Positions 52,948 to 61,706 of a stretch of DNA of 64,000 nt are shown one piece after another; the stretch's first letter is position 1; every line of letters begins with the position of its first letter. The position numbers were made by a program, and so were the translations under genes. Below the pieces are notes generated by a model. It searched no databases. It was not told the origin of the DNA and saw nothing but the letters and a program-made list of their open reading frames with translations. Source of the stretch: Tomitella biformata AHU 1821 (lineage in GTDB: Bacteria; Actinomycetota; Actinomycetes; Mycobacteriales; Mycobacteriaceae); contig NZ_BAVQ01000072.1 of NCBI RefSeq assembly GCF_000524475.1, positions 124,001 to 188,000 of the forward strand. Reading direction: 5' to 3'.

Positions 52948-53886
52948 TCAGCTGCATGGCGCGGCATGTGAGATGGGGTATGTGCTGCTCAATGCGGACT
53001 GGACGAGGTGGATAGCCCGTGGCGCGGAGGTCAGCCCATCGTGGCTGACCTGGGCTGTGTCGCAGCCGTCCTGGATCCACACGTTGTGCACGGTGGCGCC
53101 GTCGCCGGGGGCGAGGAACGTGGCCTCGGGCGGGGTGGAGACCTTGTCGTCCCGGCTGGCGACTACGGTGTACTGGACTCCAGGCACGGTGTCTCCGCCC
53201 GCGTTGAGCTCCTGGAGGAAGGTGGAGCCCGCCATCTGCTCCGCGTACGCGGGGCCCATCGCCCGGTTCAGGGCGGCATACGCGGGCAGGCCGATGCGCT
53301 GGCCGAACTCGGACAGCGCGAGGACATCGCCGAAGGTGGAGCCGTGGTTGGTCGCGCCCAGTGTCACGAGGGAGTGGACGGCGTTCTGGGCGGGGTCGGC
53401 GGGGTTGGCCCCACCGTTGAAGCGCAGATACTGCCGGGCGACCACGCCGCCCTGCGAGTGCCCGACGATGTCGACTTGGGCCGCGCCGGTCGCGGACCGG
53501 ACTTGCTCGACGAAGCCCGCGAGTTCCACGGCCGAATCACGGATATCGGCCATGCCGGCCGCATCGAGGAGGGTGGCGGGGTTGACCAGGGGTCCATGTC
53601 CGTAATCGAGGGCGAAGACGCAGTAGCCCTCGTCGGCCAACTGGGGCGCGAGCGTGGACCACACCGACTTGTTGGCCCAGGTGCCGTGCACCAGCACCAC
53701 CGGCCTCGGGTGCTCTGCGGTGGTGCGGCAGGACCAGTCGTTGGCGCCGGCGAGGGCATCGGTGTCGGTGCCGGTGATGATCCGAGAGATTACGTTCGCG
53801 GAGGCCGGCGCGGAGACGCTGACGGACAGGCCCAACGGCAACAGGACCGCCGCTACCACTGCCGACGCCTTCTTCGCCCAGGTCAT
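52948..53886 (-). CDS. secreted lipase/esterase (alpha/beta hydrolase)
   Basis: 312 residues from ATG 53886. Residues 1-30 are a signal peptide: MTWAKK, a hydrophobic core, then SAPASA with cleavage before NVISR. The mature enzyme has the oxyanion region VLVHGTWANKSVW, the nucleophile GHSQGG, and later Asp (SRDDKV) and His (VSHDGL) candidates, as in secreted actinobacterial triacylglycerol lipases. Six or so cysteines may form disulfides. The frame continues 80 codons upstream but only as low-complexity sequence. It may have no link to the peptide pathway, or may process a lipopeptide outside the cell. It is transcribed away from the asparagine synthetase gene. Confidence 0.88.
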   Translation of the reverse strand: MTWAKKASAVVAAVLLPLGLSVSVSAPASANVISRIITGTDTDALAGANDWSCRTTAEHPRPVVLVHGTWANKSVWSTLAPQLADEGYCVFALDYGHGPLVNPATLLDAAGMADIRDSAVELAGFVEQVRSATGAAQVDIVGHSQGGVVARQYLRFNGGANPADPAQNAVHSLVTLGATNHGSTFGDVLALSEFGQRIGLPAYAALNRAMGPAYAEQMAGSTFLQELNAGGDTVPGVQYTVVASRDDKVSTPPEATFLAPGDGATVHNVWIQDGCDTAQVSHDGLTSAPRAIHLVQSALSSTYPISHAAPCS

Positions 53887-54015
53887 TTTTGGGGTGCTCC
53901 TCTGGCTGGGTGGCGCTGGCACCGGTGACGATGCGGGTGGGAACGCCGAGTTGGTTGAATCTTGGCCGATGTTACCACCGTGAATATTGTGACCATTGTG
54001 ACTGGTGTGGCCTGT

Positions 54016-54028
54016 GGTGATCATCACC
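54016..54028. promoter_or_regulatory. candidate operator in the lipase/asnB divergent promoter
   Basis: GGTGAT-C-ATCACC, a 13-base inverted repeat in the 297-base gap (53887-54183) between the divergent lipase and asnB genes. Its symmetry and position suit a dimeric repressor; no regulator gene in the window is an obvious partner. Confidence 0.35.
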
Positions 54029-54183
54029 GCAGGTGGGTGGCTCTCCGATATCGTAACGAAAGGCCCCGTGCGGACGACGTGTAGGGGAGTGGGTCCGCCG
54101 ATTGCTAACGTCGTCCCGTGGACCATCCGGGCACCAGCGATATGTGTCCCGCTAATCGCCCTGTGGCAAGGAGTTGTGTCGAA

Positions 54184-55866
54184 GTGTGCTCGATCTTTGG
54201 GATGTTTGGACCGCAGAATGGCGACCAGGTGTCGCTGCGGCTACAAGCGGTCGAGCTGTCCCGGCGGCAGCGTCATCGTGGGCCCGACTGGAGCGGCGTG
54301 TACGTCGGGGACAATGCGATCCTGGTGCATGAGCGGCTCGCCATTGTCGATCCGACCAGCGGCGCCCAGCCGCTGCGGTCGCGAGACGGCCACCTAGCGC
54401 TGGCGGTCAACGGCGAGGTCTACAACCACAGCGAACTGCGGGCCGGGAGCGACTACGAGTTCACCACCGGCTCCGACAGCGAGGTGATCAACTCGCTCTA
54501 CCGCGAGAGCGGCCCGGAGTTCATCGGCCGGCTGAACGGGATCTTCGCCTTCGCGCTGTGGGACGCCGAGCTGGGCAGGTTCCTCATCGCCCGCGATCCC
54601 ATGGGCGTGTGCCCCCTGTACTGGGGACACGACGCGGAGGGGCGGACCCTCGTCGCCTCCGAGATGAAGGCGCTGGCGGGGGTCTGCGAGGACGTGACTG
54701 CCTTCCCCCCCGGCCACATCTACGACAGCGCGACGGGCGAACTGCGCCGCTACTACCAGCGGCCGTGGCGCGAGTACGCCGCCACCGTGGACGTCGAGGT
54801 CACACCGGTGCAGTTGCGCACGGCCTTCGAGGACGCGGTCGCTCGGCAGATGATGGCGGACGTGCCCCACGGGGTATTGCTATCCGGCGGGCTCGACTCG
54901 TCGCTCGTCGCGGCCTGCGCGGCCAAGTTCGCCAGGTCCCAGGCCGAGAACGCCGTGTCCGCGGACGGGGAGACAGCGGAGGTCGCGCGTCTGCTCTCCT
55001 TCGCGATCGGGCTTGAGGGCTCGCCCGACCTCGCCGCGGCGGAGTGCGCCGCGGACGGGATCGGGACCGACCACCACGGTTTTGTGTACACGTTCCAGGA
55101 GGGCCTGGACGCGCTGCCCGAGGTGATCCGGCACATCGAGACCTACGACGTGACCACGATCCGGGCGTCCACTCCGATGTTCCTGCTCGCCCGCCGGATC
55201 AAGGCGATGGGCGTGAAGATGGTGTTGTCCGGGGAAGGCGCCGACGAGATGTTCGGCGGCTATCTGTACTTCCACAAGGCGCCGTCGGCCGAGGCGTTCC
55301 ACGAGGAGACTGTCCGCAAGCTCGACGCCCTGCACAACTATGACTGCCTGCGTGCGAACAAGTCGATGATGGCCTGGGGCGTGGAGGCCCGGGTGCCGTT
55401 CCTGGACCTGGAGTTCCTCGACCTCGCGATGAGCATGGACGCGGAGGCCAAGCTGGCCGGCGGCTCGCGGATGGAGAAGGCGGTGCTGCGGGAGGCCTTC
55501 GAGGGCGTGCTGCCGGAGCAGATCCTGTGGCGGCAGAAGGAGCAGTTCAGCGACGGCGTCGGCTATGGCTGGATCGATGGGCTCAAGGACCACGCAGAGC
55601 AGGTGGTCAGCGACGCGGAGTTCGACGCCGCAGCGGCGCGGTTCCCGCTAAACACGCCAGAGACCAAGGAGTCGTTCCTATATCGGACGATCTTCGAGGC
55701 TAACTTCCCCGGTGCGGCGTTCGCGGCCACTGTGCCCGGCGGCAAGTCGATCGCCTGCTCGACGCCGGCCGCGCTTGAGTGGGACCCGGCCTTCGCGGCG
55801 ATGGCGGACCCGTCCGGCCGGTCGGTGCGGGGTGTGCACGCTGAGGCGCTGGCCGCCCAACCGTGA
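54184..55866 (+). CDS. asnB: asparagine synthetase (glutamine-hydrolysing), E. coli AsnB type
   Basis: 560 residues, co-linear with E. coli AsnB from end to end. The start is GTG 54184, ten bases after AAGGAG; Cys2 then becomes the N-terminal glutaminase nucleophile (CSIFGMFGP). RHRGPDWSG, VNGEVYNHSELR and the PPi loop LLSGGLDSS follow, then IETYDVTTIRASTPM, VLSGEGADEMFGGYLYFHKAP and the C-terminal PGGKSIACS. It converts Asp plus Gln and ATP to Asn plus Glu. Most actinobacterial AsnB homologues I know are longer and less E. coli-like, so this may be a transferred copy. In this cluster it may supply Asn to an unassigned A domain or amidate a precursor. Confidence 0.95.
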   Translation: MCSIFGMFGPQNGDQVSLRLQAVELSRRQRHRGPDWSGVYVGDNAILVHERLAIVDPTSGAQPLRSRDGHLALAVNGEVYNHSELRAGSDYEFTTGSDSEVINSLYRESGPEFIGRLNGIFAFALWDAELGRFLIARDPMGVCPLYWGHDAEGRTLVASEMKALAGVCEDVTAFPPGHIYDSATGELRRYYQRPWREYAATVDVEVTPVQLRTAFEDAVARQMMADVPHGVLLSGGLDSSLVAACAAKFARSQAENAVSADGETAEVARLLSFAIGLEGSPDLAAAECAADGIGTDHHGFVYTFQEGLDALPEVIRHIETYDVTTIRASTPMFLLARRIKAMGVKMVLSGEGADEMFGGYLYFHKAPSAEAFHEETVRKLDALHNYDCLRANKSMMAWGVEARVPFLDLEFLDLAMSMDAEAKLAGGSRMEKAVLREAFEGVLPEQILWRQKEQFSDGVGYGWIDGLKDHAEQVVSDAEFDAAAARFPLNTPETKESFLYRTIFEANFPGAAFAATVPGGKSIACSTPAALEWDPAFAAMADPSGRSVRGVHAEALAAQP

Positions 55867-55868
55867 CT

Positions 55869-55903
55869 GGCTATCGGCCAGGCTGTGCGGCCCGCTGATA
55901 GCC
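55869..55903. terminator. hairpin at the asnB/permease convergence
   Basis: GGCTATC (55869-55875) and GATAGCC (55897-55903) can pair. The two convergent stops are only four bases apart, so a terminator must overlap the permease coding end, as this one does. Confidence 0.4.
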
Positions 55904-56809
55904 GCGGATCGCCGGGTAGATGAACAGCGCCACCAGCCCCACCGCCCACCCGATGGTCATCAGGAGCGGGGTCGCGAGTGGGCCGCCGACGGACAGCGCC
56001 TTCATAGTCTCGACCGCGCAGCTCATCGGCTGGTACCGGACGAACCCCTGCAGCCAGACCGGGTAGGCCATTACCGGGACGAAGCCCGAGTTGAAGAACA
56101 TCAACAGCGACGTGGCCAACGAGATCAGCTCGACCAGCCGTGCCTTGCCGCCGTACACGGCAGCGGCGGTGACCATGCTGGCGAACCCCACACCGAACAT
56201 CAGCGGGACGAGGTACAGGCCGATGGCGGCCATGACGCCCTGATCGAATCGGAACCCCAGCACCACCCCCATCGCGAGGATGATCGCGGTGGTGACCATG
56301 ATGCGGATGATCTCGGCGATCATCCTGCCGATAAAGCTGGAAGCGCGATGTACTGGAAGCACCCAGAAGCGGGTCAGCAGGCCGTCGCGTTGCTCGAGGT
56401 TCAGGGTGACGGCGCCGATCATGGATCCGACCATCGACGCGACTAGGGCCATCATCGCGGTCTGCCCGTAGATCGCGCTGGTGCCCGTTGCGGAGCTGAT
56501 GGAGTTGCCGAGCACGATCTGGAACATCACGAGCATCAGCGCCGGGTACAACAGCGCCTGCACGGTGGTGAGCGGGTCACGGGACCAGCGGATCAGGAGC
56601 CGCTGAGTCTGGATCAGGCTCTGGCGCGCAAGCGCGGACAGCGACTTCTCGGACGGCGTGGAGGCCAGTGGGGGGAAGGCGAGCGCGTTGTCGACTAATT
56701 CGGCTGGTGCCGCAGGTACAACGCCGGCTGATGTTGAGCGGGCAGGTGTCATCGACCCGGGGACAAATTGGACCGTGGGCGCGTCATCGGACGCGAGGCG
56801 GTGTTTCAT
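55871..56809 (-). CDS. ABC-2 type permease of a Drr-like exporter (second)
   Basis: 312 residues. An N-terminal cytoplasmic stretch of about 90 residues is followed by about six transmembrane helices (for example ALLYPALMLVMFQIVLG and VTTAIILAMGVVLGF) and the ABC-2 pattern LNLEQRDGLLTRFWVLPVHR. The start ATG 56809 has GAGGAG directly upstream and overlaps the previous stop (ATGA). It is the last gene of the exporter operon and corresponds to DrrC of mycobacterial lipid exporters. It would form a heterodimeric channel with the other permease. Confidence 0.92.
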   Translation of the reverse strand: MKHRLASDDAPTVQFVPGSMTPARSTSAGVVPAAPAELVDNALAFPPLASTPSEKSLSALARQSLIQTQRLLIRWSRDPLTTVQALLYPALMLVMFQIVLGNSISSATGTSAIYGQTAMMALVASMVGSMIGAVTLNLEQRDGLLTRFWVLPVHRASSFIGRMIAEIIRIMVTTAIILAMGVVLGFRFDQGVMAAIGLYLVPLMFGVGFASMVTAAAVYGGKARLVELISLATSLLMFFNSGFVPVMAYPVWLQGFVRYQPMSCAVETMKALSVGGPLATPLLMTIGWAVGLVALFIYPAIRGYQRAAQPGR

Positions 56810-57612
56810 GTTCTCCTCGTGCTCGCCCAGATGGACACACCGGCAAACGCAAACAGCGCGCCGATGGTCCACACGAGTGCCGGCCACAGGACCTGCCAGG
56901 TCACTCCGCCGGAGGTCATGTCCCGCATGGCGTTCGCGATCAGCGAGATTGGTTGGTTTCGGACGAACGGGTGGATCCACTCGGGAAAGCTTGCGATCGG
57001 CACAAACCCGGTGGACAGCATGCCGAGGATCAACTGCGGCAGGGTCAACGCCTGGGTGGTTGACTCGGGCGTCGCCGACAGCGTGCCGATCGCGTCGCCG
57101 CCCATGGTCAAGGCGACCCCGACAAGCAGCGCCATCGAGAGGAACCCGATCGTCTGGCCGACTCCCAGGCTGAAGCGGAACCCGATGGCGTAGCCGCACA
57201 CGACGGCCACCAGCAGCGAGATGCATAATCGGAACACGTTTGAGGACATCCGCGCCGCGAATGGCACGCCGGCGCGAATCGGCATGGTCTTGAGCCTGTC
57301 GTTCATACCCTCGGTGCGGTCCATAGCCGCGGCCATCGCGGCGGACAGCGCGGTGAAGGACAGTGCCTGCAGCGCGATGATCGGCATCAAGAACTGGGCG
57401 TAGTTGACGCCCTGGAAACTCATCACGAACTTCAGCGGTAGATAGAAGCCGACGGTGAAGACGATGGGGGAGAGCGCTGCGGTGGCGACCGTGCCGTTGC
57501 GCAGGGCTGGCGTGATCAACCGCATGCTTAGCGCCCACCACTGCTGGATGGCGGACGGCTGTGGCTTGCGTCGGCGGCCCACGTGGCGGGGGGTGTCCGT
57601 GATGACCGTCAC
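56806..57612 (-). CDS. ABC-2 type permease of a Drr-like exporter (first)
   Basis: 268 residues with about six membrane helices and the pattern AMDRTEGMNDRLKTMPIRAG in the coupling loop. It starts with GTG overlapping the ATPase stop by four bases (GTGA) and ends overlapping the next gene. It resembles DrrB. Together with the ATPase it should export an amphipathic product, most plausibly the NRPS peptide, by location only. Confidence 0.92.
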   Translation of the reverse strand: MTVITDTPRHVGRRRKPQPSAIQQWWALSMRLITPALRNGTVATAALSPIVFTVGFYLPLKFVMSFQGVNYAQFLMPIIALQALSFTALSAAMAAAMDRTEGMNDRLKTMPIRAGVPFAARMSSNVFRLCISLLVAVVCGYAIGFRFSLGVGQTIGFLSMALLVGVALTMGGDAIGTLSATPESTTQALTLPQLILGMLSTGFVPIASFPEWIHPFVRNQPISLIANAMRDMTSGGVTWQVLWPALVWTIGALFAFAGVSIWASTRRT

Positions 57613-58580
57613 GAGGCGGTTCCAGCCGGTGACGACTCGCCGGTGAGAGACAAGAAGACCTGGTCGAGGGAAGGACGACGCAGCGCGATGTCGATCAACT
57701 CGATCTGCGCCTGGTCCAAGCGTCGGAGAACCTCGGCCAGCGTCTGCGCACCGCCGGGGGCGGGGACTGACAGTGAGACTGTCTCGGCATTGATCTCCGA
57801 CCGGAGACCAGGCGGCAGGAGATTGCCGAGGGCGGCGACCATCTGGGGAATCTCGTGGGTGTGCAGGGGGATGACCTCGCAGTAGCTGGTCCCGATGCGC
57901 GCCTTCAGCTCGTCAGCGGTGCCCTCCGCGATCACGGCGCCGTTGTCGATGACGATGATGTTGTCGCTGAGCACGTCGGCCTCTTCGAGGTACTGCGTGG
58001 TCAGAAGTGTGGTGATGCCCTGGTCTCGCAACCGGTCGACGAGGTCCCAGACGCTTTGACGGCTGCGGGGATCGAGTCCCGTGGTGGGCTCGTCCAAGAA
58101 CACCACTTGCGGACGCACCACGAGGCCGCACGCGATGTCGATGCGCCGCCGCATGCCGCCGGAGTACTGGCCGACGCGGCGGTCCGCGGCGTACTCCAGG
58201 TCGAACTCCTCGAGCAGCTGCCCGGCGCGGCGGATGGCGGACTGCTTGTCCAGGCCCATCAGGCGGCCGAACAAGATCAGGTTCTCCCGAGCGGACAGCA
58301 TGTTGTCCAGTGCCGCAGATTGCCCGGTCAACATGATTGAGCGGCGGACCGCCGCGGGGTCGTGGGCAACATCGTGGCCCGCGACGATGGCGCGGCCGCC
58401 ATCCGGGCGGACCAGGGTGGAGAGGACGTTGACCATCGTTGACTTGCCGGCGCCGTTGGGGCCGAGGATGCCTAGTACCTGCCCGCGCTCGGCGCGGAAG
58501 CTGACTCCGCGCAGTGCTTTCACCTGGCCGAAGGACTTCGTGATGCCCTCAACTAGAACGCCCGGTTCGGACTCAATCAT
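57609..58580 (-). CDS. ABC exporter ATPase, DrrA-like
   Basis: 323 residues. Walker A GPNGAGKST at about 40-48, signature YSGGMRRR, Walker B VVFLDEPTTGLD, and a switch His in TTQYLEEADVL context replaced as usual in DrrA by TTQYLEEA. The C-terminal 90 residues match the DrrA-type extension. GGAG lies five bases before ATG. It is first in the three-gene exporter operon, transcribed divergently from mbtH. Cytoplasmic; powers export of a drug, lipid or lipopeptide. Confidence 0.94.
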   Translation of the reverse strand: MIESEPGVLVEGITKSFGQVKALRGVSFRAERGQVLGILGPNGAGKSTMVNVLSTLVRPDGGRAIVAGHDVAHDPAAVRRSIMLTGQSAALDNMLSARENLILFGRLMGLDKQSAIRRAGQLLEEFDLEYAADRRVGQYSGGMRRRIDIACGLVVRPQVVFLDEPTTGLDPRSRQSVWDLVDRLRDQGITTLLTTQYLEEADVLSDNIIVIDNGAVIAEGTADELKARIGTSYCEVIPLHTHEIPQMVAALGNLLPPGLRSEINAETVSLSVPAPGGAQTLAEVLRRLDQAQIELIDIALRRPSLDQVFLSLTGESSPAGTAS

Positions 58581-58933
58581 AGGATCTCCACTGCACGGTC
58601 GATGGGGGATTGCGAACGATGGCCGGGATCAGAGCTCATGGACACTAGGTCGCCACATTATGGCATGACCGGTCACAGGAGTATTTCGCATGTTGCCCTG
58701 TGGGTGCCATATTGGGTATCGCCGGGGTGGGAGTTGCCGTTACCGTGATTCACGTTACGCGGCCAGTGCGGACCGGGGTGCCAGCCTGCTGAACGCACGC
58801 TCGACTCTCAGCGGGATTTCGGCTTCTGCGGGAGTCGGCAGTAACATGACTCGGGCGCGGGGGGATGTAACCTGTGCGAGGTCCAGGATCGGCCACATGG
58901 TCGCTGCTGGCCGAGAATATTGAGAGGACTTCT
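58581..58933. promoter_or_regulatory. divergent promoter region between exporter and mbtH
   Basis: 353 bases holding both promoters. Two candidate operators: the perfect palindrome TGACCGGTCA at 58666-58675, 86 bases before the exporter start, and CGTGA-T-TCACG at 58744-58754. Either could coordinate export with MbtH. A short frame from 58874 merges with mbtH and is not a separate gene. Confidence 0.4.
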
Positions 58934-59164
58934 GTGAGCAACCCGTTTGATGACTCTGACGCCAAGTTCAAAGTGTTGGTGAACGCGGAGAACCAGCACT
59001 CGCTTTGGCCGGTCTTCGCTGAGGTGCCCGCAGGTTGGACTGTCGTCTTCGGCGAGGACAGCCGCGAGGCCTGCGTCGAATACATCGAGAAGAATTGGAC
59101 CGATATGCGGCCCCAGAGCCTTATCGAGGCCATGGAGGCGGACAAGAAGAACACCCAGGCCTAA
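58934..59164 (+). CDS. mbtH: MbtH-like protein
   Basis: 76 residues, the normal size. It has the family signature [21 protein letters not shown] and [17 protein letters not shown], including the tryptophans that clamp the A-domain. MbtH proteins bind and stabilise NRPS adenylation domains, so this is the partner of the giant NRPS although it lies 16 kb from its end. GTG 58934 follows AGAGGA by about six bases. It is transcribed divergently from the exporter and convergently with the hydrolase, with a terminator between. Confidence 0.97.
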   Translation: MSNPFDDSDAKFKVLVNAENQHSLWPVFAEVPAGWTVVFGEDSREACVEYIEKNWTDMRPQSLIEAMEADKKNTQA

Positions 59165-59211
59165 CCCCCTGGGCGGTCTCAGACCGGCGCCGGCACGCGA
59201 CTCCCGCGGCC

Positions 59212-59250
59212 GGCGTATTGCTTTGTCAAAAGCTGGTGGGGCAATACGCC
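59212..59250. terminator. bidirectional terminator between mbtH and hydrolase genes
   Basis: GGCGTATTGC at 59212-59221 pairs perfectly with 59241-59250 around a 19-base loop. It sits between the two convergent stops. Confidence 0.8.
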
Positions 59251-59266
59251 TGCGCGGGTTCGACCC

Positions 59267-60070
59267 TTAGTTGTCCGATAAGAAGTCGAGCAACAGGCTG
59301 TTGACCTCTTTTGGGCGCTCAAGATAGCCATAGTGGCCGCAGTCGGCGATCTCCTCGTAGCGCGCGCCGGGAATGGCCTGCGCCACTTCCCGGCCGAGGT
59401 AGGTCGGTGTCAGGCGATCGTCGGCGAAGCCAACAATCATGCACGGAACCGAGATGCCGCGATATGCCGCGACACGATTGCCGCCGCGGTCCATCTGCAT
59501 TTGCGCCCGGATGCCCGCGGTGCGGGATGGCGTGGAGAACTCGAAGATGTCCAGCCAGTTGGGGCCCTCGTTCGGGTCCTCGATAGTGGTTGGTGACAGG
59601 TTCAAGATTGCCGTGATCGCGGCCTGATACTGCGCCGGCAATGTCACGTTCGCATCGAATAGCGCACGTTGGCCCTCGGCGAGACGCTCTTGAAACACAC
59701 TGGGGCGGCCGTAGGTTGCCAGCATCACAGCTTTTGCCACCAGGTCGGGCCGGGCCAACGCGAGTTCCTGGGTGATCCGTGCGCCCATCGACGTGCCGAC
59801 CACGCGGGCGGGGCCGCCGAGGTAATCGATGAGCGCGGCGATATCGGCGACCATATCGTCGAGGGTGAATCCTTGGGTGCACTCGTCGGAGGGGGCGATG
59901 CCCCGGTTGTCTACGGTCACCACTTGGAAGCCCGCCGCCACGAGCGGTGGAACCTGGTTCACGTTCCACACGCGTCCCGGGCTGCCCGTTCCCATCACCA
60001 GGACGACTAGTGGGCCGGAGCCGTGCACCTGGTAGTTGAGTCGGATTCCGTTGAGTACTGCGATGGGCAT
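59267..60070 (-). CDS. alpha/beta hydrolase, candidate trans-acting thioesterase
   Basis: 267 residues, the size of external type II thioesterases and of MhpC-like hydrolases. The oxyanion stretch is LVMGTGSPGRVW, the nucleophile elbow GTSMGA, the acid probably in GFADDRLTP and the His in DCGHYGYLERP. No signal peptide, so cytoplasmic. GGGGAG lies six bases before the ATG. In a cluster whose NRPS lacks a thioesterase, it is one of two hydrolases that could release the peptide or clear misloaded carriers. An unrelated esterase role cannot be excluded. It marks the probable right edge of the NRPS locus. Confidence 0.85.
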   Translation of the reverse strand: MPIAVLNGIRLNYQVHGSGPLVVLVMGTGSPGRVWNVNQVPPLVAAGFQVVTVDNRGIAPSDECTQGFTLDDMVADIAALIDYLGGPARVVGTSMGARITQELALARPDLVAKAVMLATYGRPSVFQERLAEGQRALFDANVTLPAQYQAAITAILNLSPTTIEDPNEGPNWLDIFEFSTPSRTAGIRAQMQMDRGGNRVAAYRGISVPCMIVGFADDRLTPTYLGREVAQAIPGARYEEIADCGHYGYLERPKEVNSLLLDFLSDN

Positions 60071-60150
60071 TACATTCTCCCCTGTAGGCGTCGGCTCATT
60101 GTTTCATTTCGGGCGGTGCCGACGGGTTCGGGGTGAGCGGGTGGCCAGGG

Positions 60151-60699
60151 CTAAGGCTTGGCCACCTGGACGAGGAATCGATAGCTTGGGGTATTGGGGC
60201 CGAACGACGCGGCCGCCTGCGTCGCCGTCGACTCCAGCAGGGCGCGCAGAGGCCCGACGTCGGTGTGCGGGCTGATTCGGATGTCGATCGAAATTGTCGG
60301 CGTCCCGCCGATCCTCCGGGCAGTCGATTTCGCTCTCAAGACTCCGTCGATGCCTTCGAGCGAGGCCGCGATTGCGCCACCGACCGCAACCGGGCTCACC
60401 GTGAGCCGGCCCATGGACCGCAGCGCGAGGTCCACAGTGCGATGGGGGCGTGGGCGCAGCAACGCGACGACGAGAGCGAGTCCGGTGAGCAGACACACGG
60501 CGGCCGCGACGCCAAGTGCCCACGGCCACCATTGTTGCTGTGCGGCAGTGAAATACCAGAGCCGGTCCATCCGTTGGGACAGGGAGCTCGCCAGCGGTAT
60601 GCCGGCCCAGATCCCGATGCCAAAGAGCCCGCAGCCGAGCAGGAGGACACCCGAGATCAGCGCGACCACGCGAGCGGCCAGGGCGGTGGGCCGGCCCAC
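60151..60699 (-). CDS. two-helix membrane protein of the Asp23/Gls24 operon (DUF6286-like)
   Basis: 182 residues with two membrane helices (about 7-33 and 58-82), then a cytoplasmic alpha/beta domain. In actinobacteria such proteins accompany Asp23/Gls24 genes and probably anchor them to the membrane, as AmaP does in Firmicutes. The GTG start abuts the previous TAA without a gap. Last gene of the six-gene operon. Confidence 0.75.
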   Translation of the reverse strand: MGRPTALAARVVALISGVLLLGCGLFGIGIWAGIPLASSLSQRMDRLWYFTAAQQQWWPWALGVAAAVCLLTGLALVVALLRPRPHRTVDLALRSMGRLTVSPVAVGGAIAASLEGIDGVLRAKSTARRIGGTPTISIDIRISPHTDVGPLRALLESTATQAAASFGPNTPSYRFLVQVAKP

Positions 60700-61317
60700 T
60701 TAGATCACCCGCCGACGCTGATCAGGGGTGTGCGCGATGCCCGGCAGGACGGTCACCCGGACTTCCAGGGGCCGCTGGAGCTCCTCGACCAGGGCCGTCA
60801 CCCGATCATGTAGTCGTTCCCGAAGCATCGCGGACTGCTCCTCGAAGGCCTTCTCCTCGATGGCCTGGTCGGCGGAGGTCTGGAGGGGCTCGCCGACATG
60901 GTGCGCCGCGGTCACCGCCACCTCCGCCCGCCGGGCGGTCACGGTGGTGATGGCGGTCAGCACGTTGGGCTCCTCGAAGGCGATGGCGCTGCACATCCGC
61001 GCGACGTCAGTGGGCCGGAGCCAGATGCCAGTGTCAGATTTAAGTGGCAGATGCGTGCGCGCGCGCGGCTTGAGCGCGGCAGCGATCAGCACGAGGCCGA
61101 GGACCGTCGCGGCTGGGGCGGCGCCCATCATCCAGTCTTGCCACTGCAGCTGGGCGATCCATACGGAGGCGTTGGCCAACCATGGCTCGCCGTCGATCAA
61201 CTGTTGATTGATGACCAGTTCGCGGATGCAAAGCCCCGCTATCCCGCACAGAGCCAAGCCGAGCAGTACCGCGGGCGCAGTCGCCGCGGGCGACCGACGG
61301 GGCTCGAGGGCACTCAT
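60700..61317 (-). CDS. second two-helix membrane protein of the Asp23/Gls24 operon
   Basis: 205 residues with helices at about 16-36 and 66-84 and a C-terminal cytoplasmic region of about 110 residues that includes a charged helical stretch (EEKAFEEQSAMLRERLHDR). It is similar in plan to its downstream neighbour. The ATG overlaps the preceding Gls24 stop by four bases. Role inferred as a membrane anchor in the alkaline/envelope-stress complex. Confidence 0.75.
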   Translation of the reverse strand: MSALEPRRSPAATAPAVLLGLALCGIAGLCIRELVINQQLIDGEPWLANASVWIAQLQWQDWMMGAAPAATVLGLVLIAAALKPRARTHLPLKSDTGIWLRPTDVARMCSAIAFEEPNVLTAITTVTARRAEVAVTAAHHVGEPLQTSADQAIEEKAFEEQSAMLRERLHDRVTALVEELQRPLEVRVTVLPGIAHTPDQRRRVI

Positions 61318-61706
61318 GAGACCCGGGTGGCGGACTGCCGGAGGAGCGGGGGGAGGGCAGGAGGCAGGACGCGGGTGATGGAGACATCTGCGCGGGCGAC
61401 TGTCATTCCTGTTAGCCGCTGGAGGTGGTCAGCGACCGTGACCTGCACAGCCCGGGCGATCTCAGTGAGAACACACGGCCAGTCCACGGCGATCTGAACG
61501 AGGACGGTGAGTTCGCCGTCGCGATTGATGGCGAGCGCACGCGGCAACTCCCGGACCCCCACCGAGCTGATCTCCTGGCCGTGGCGGACCACGCCGGGCA
61601 CGGCGAGCGCGGCGGTGGTCGCGATCCGGTTCAGCGCGCGATCCTTGATGGTCAGCGTCCCCCGATCGCCCGGATCGATGGGCTCGGCGAAGTCCGGGTC
61701 AGCCAC
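61314..61706 (-). CDS. Asp23/Gls24 family protein
   Basis: 130 residues from GTG 61706 (VADPDFAEP). The fold shows in DRALNRIATTAALAVPGV, the central LTVLVQIAVDWPCVLTEIARAVQ and VTVADHLQRLTGMTVARADVSI. The frame is open further upstream, but that part overlaps the small DUF2273-type gene in another frame and reads as low-complexity Ser/Ala/Pro, so the shorter start is preferred. The eight-base overlap with the preceding gene indicates coupling. Confidence 0.8.
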   Translation of the reverse strand: MADPDFAEPIDPGDRGTLTIKDRALNRIATTAALAVPGVVRHGQEISSVGVRELPRALAINRDGELTVLVQIAVDWPCVLTEIARAVQVTVADHLQRLTGMTVARADVSITRVLPPALPPLLRQSATRVS

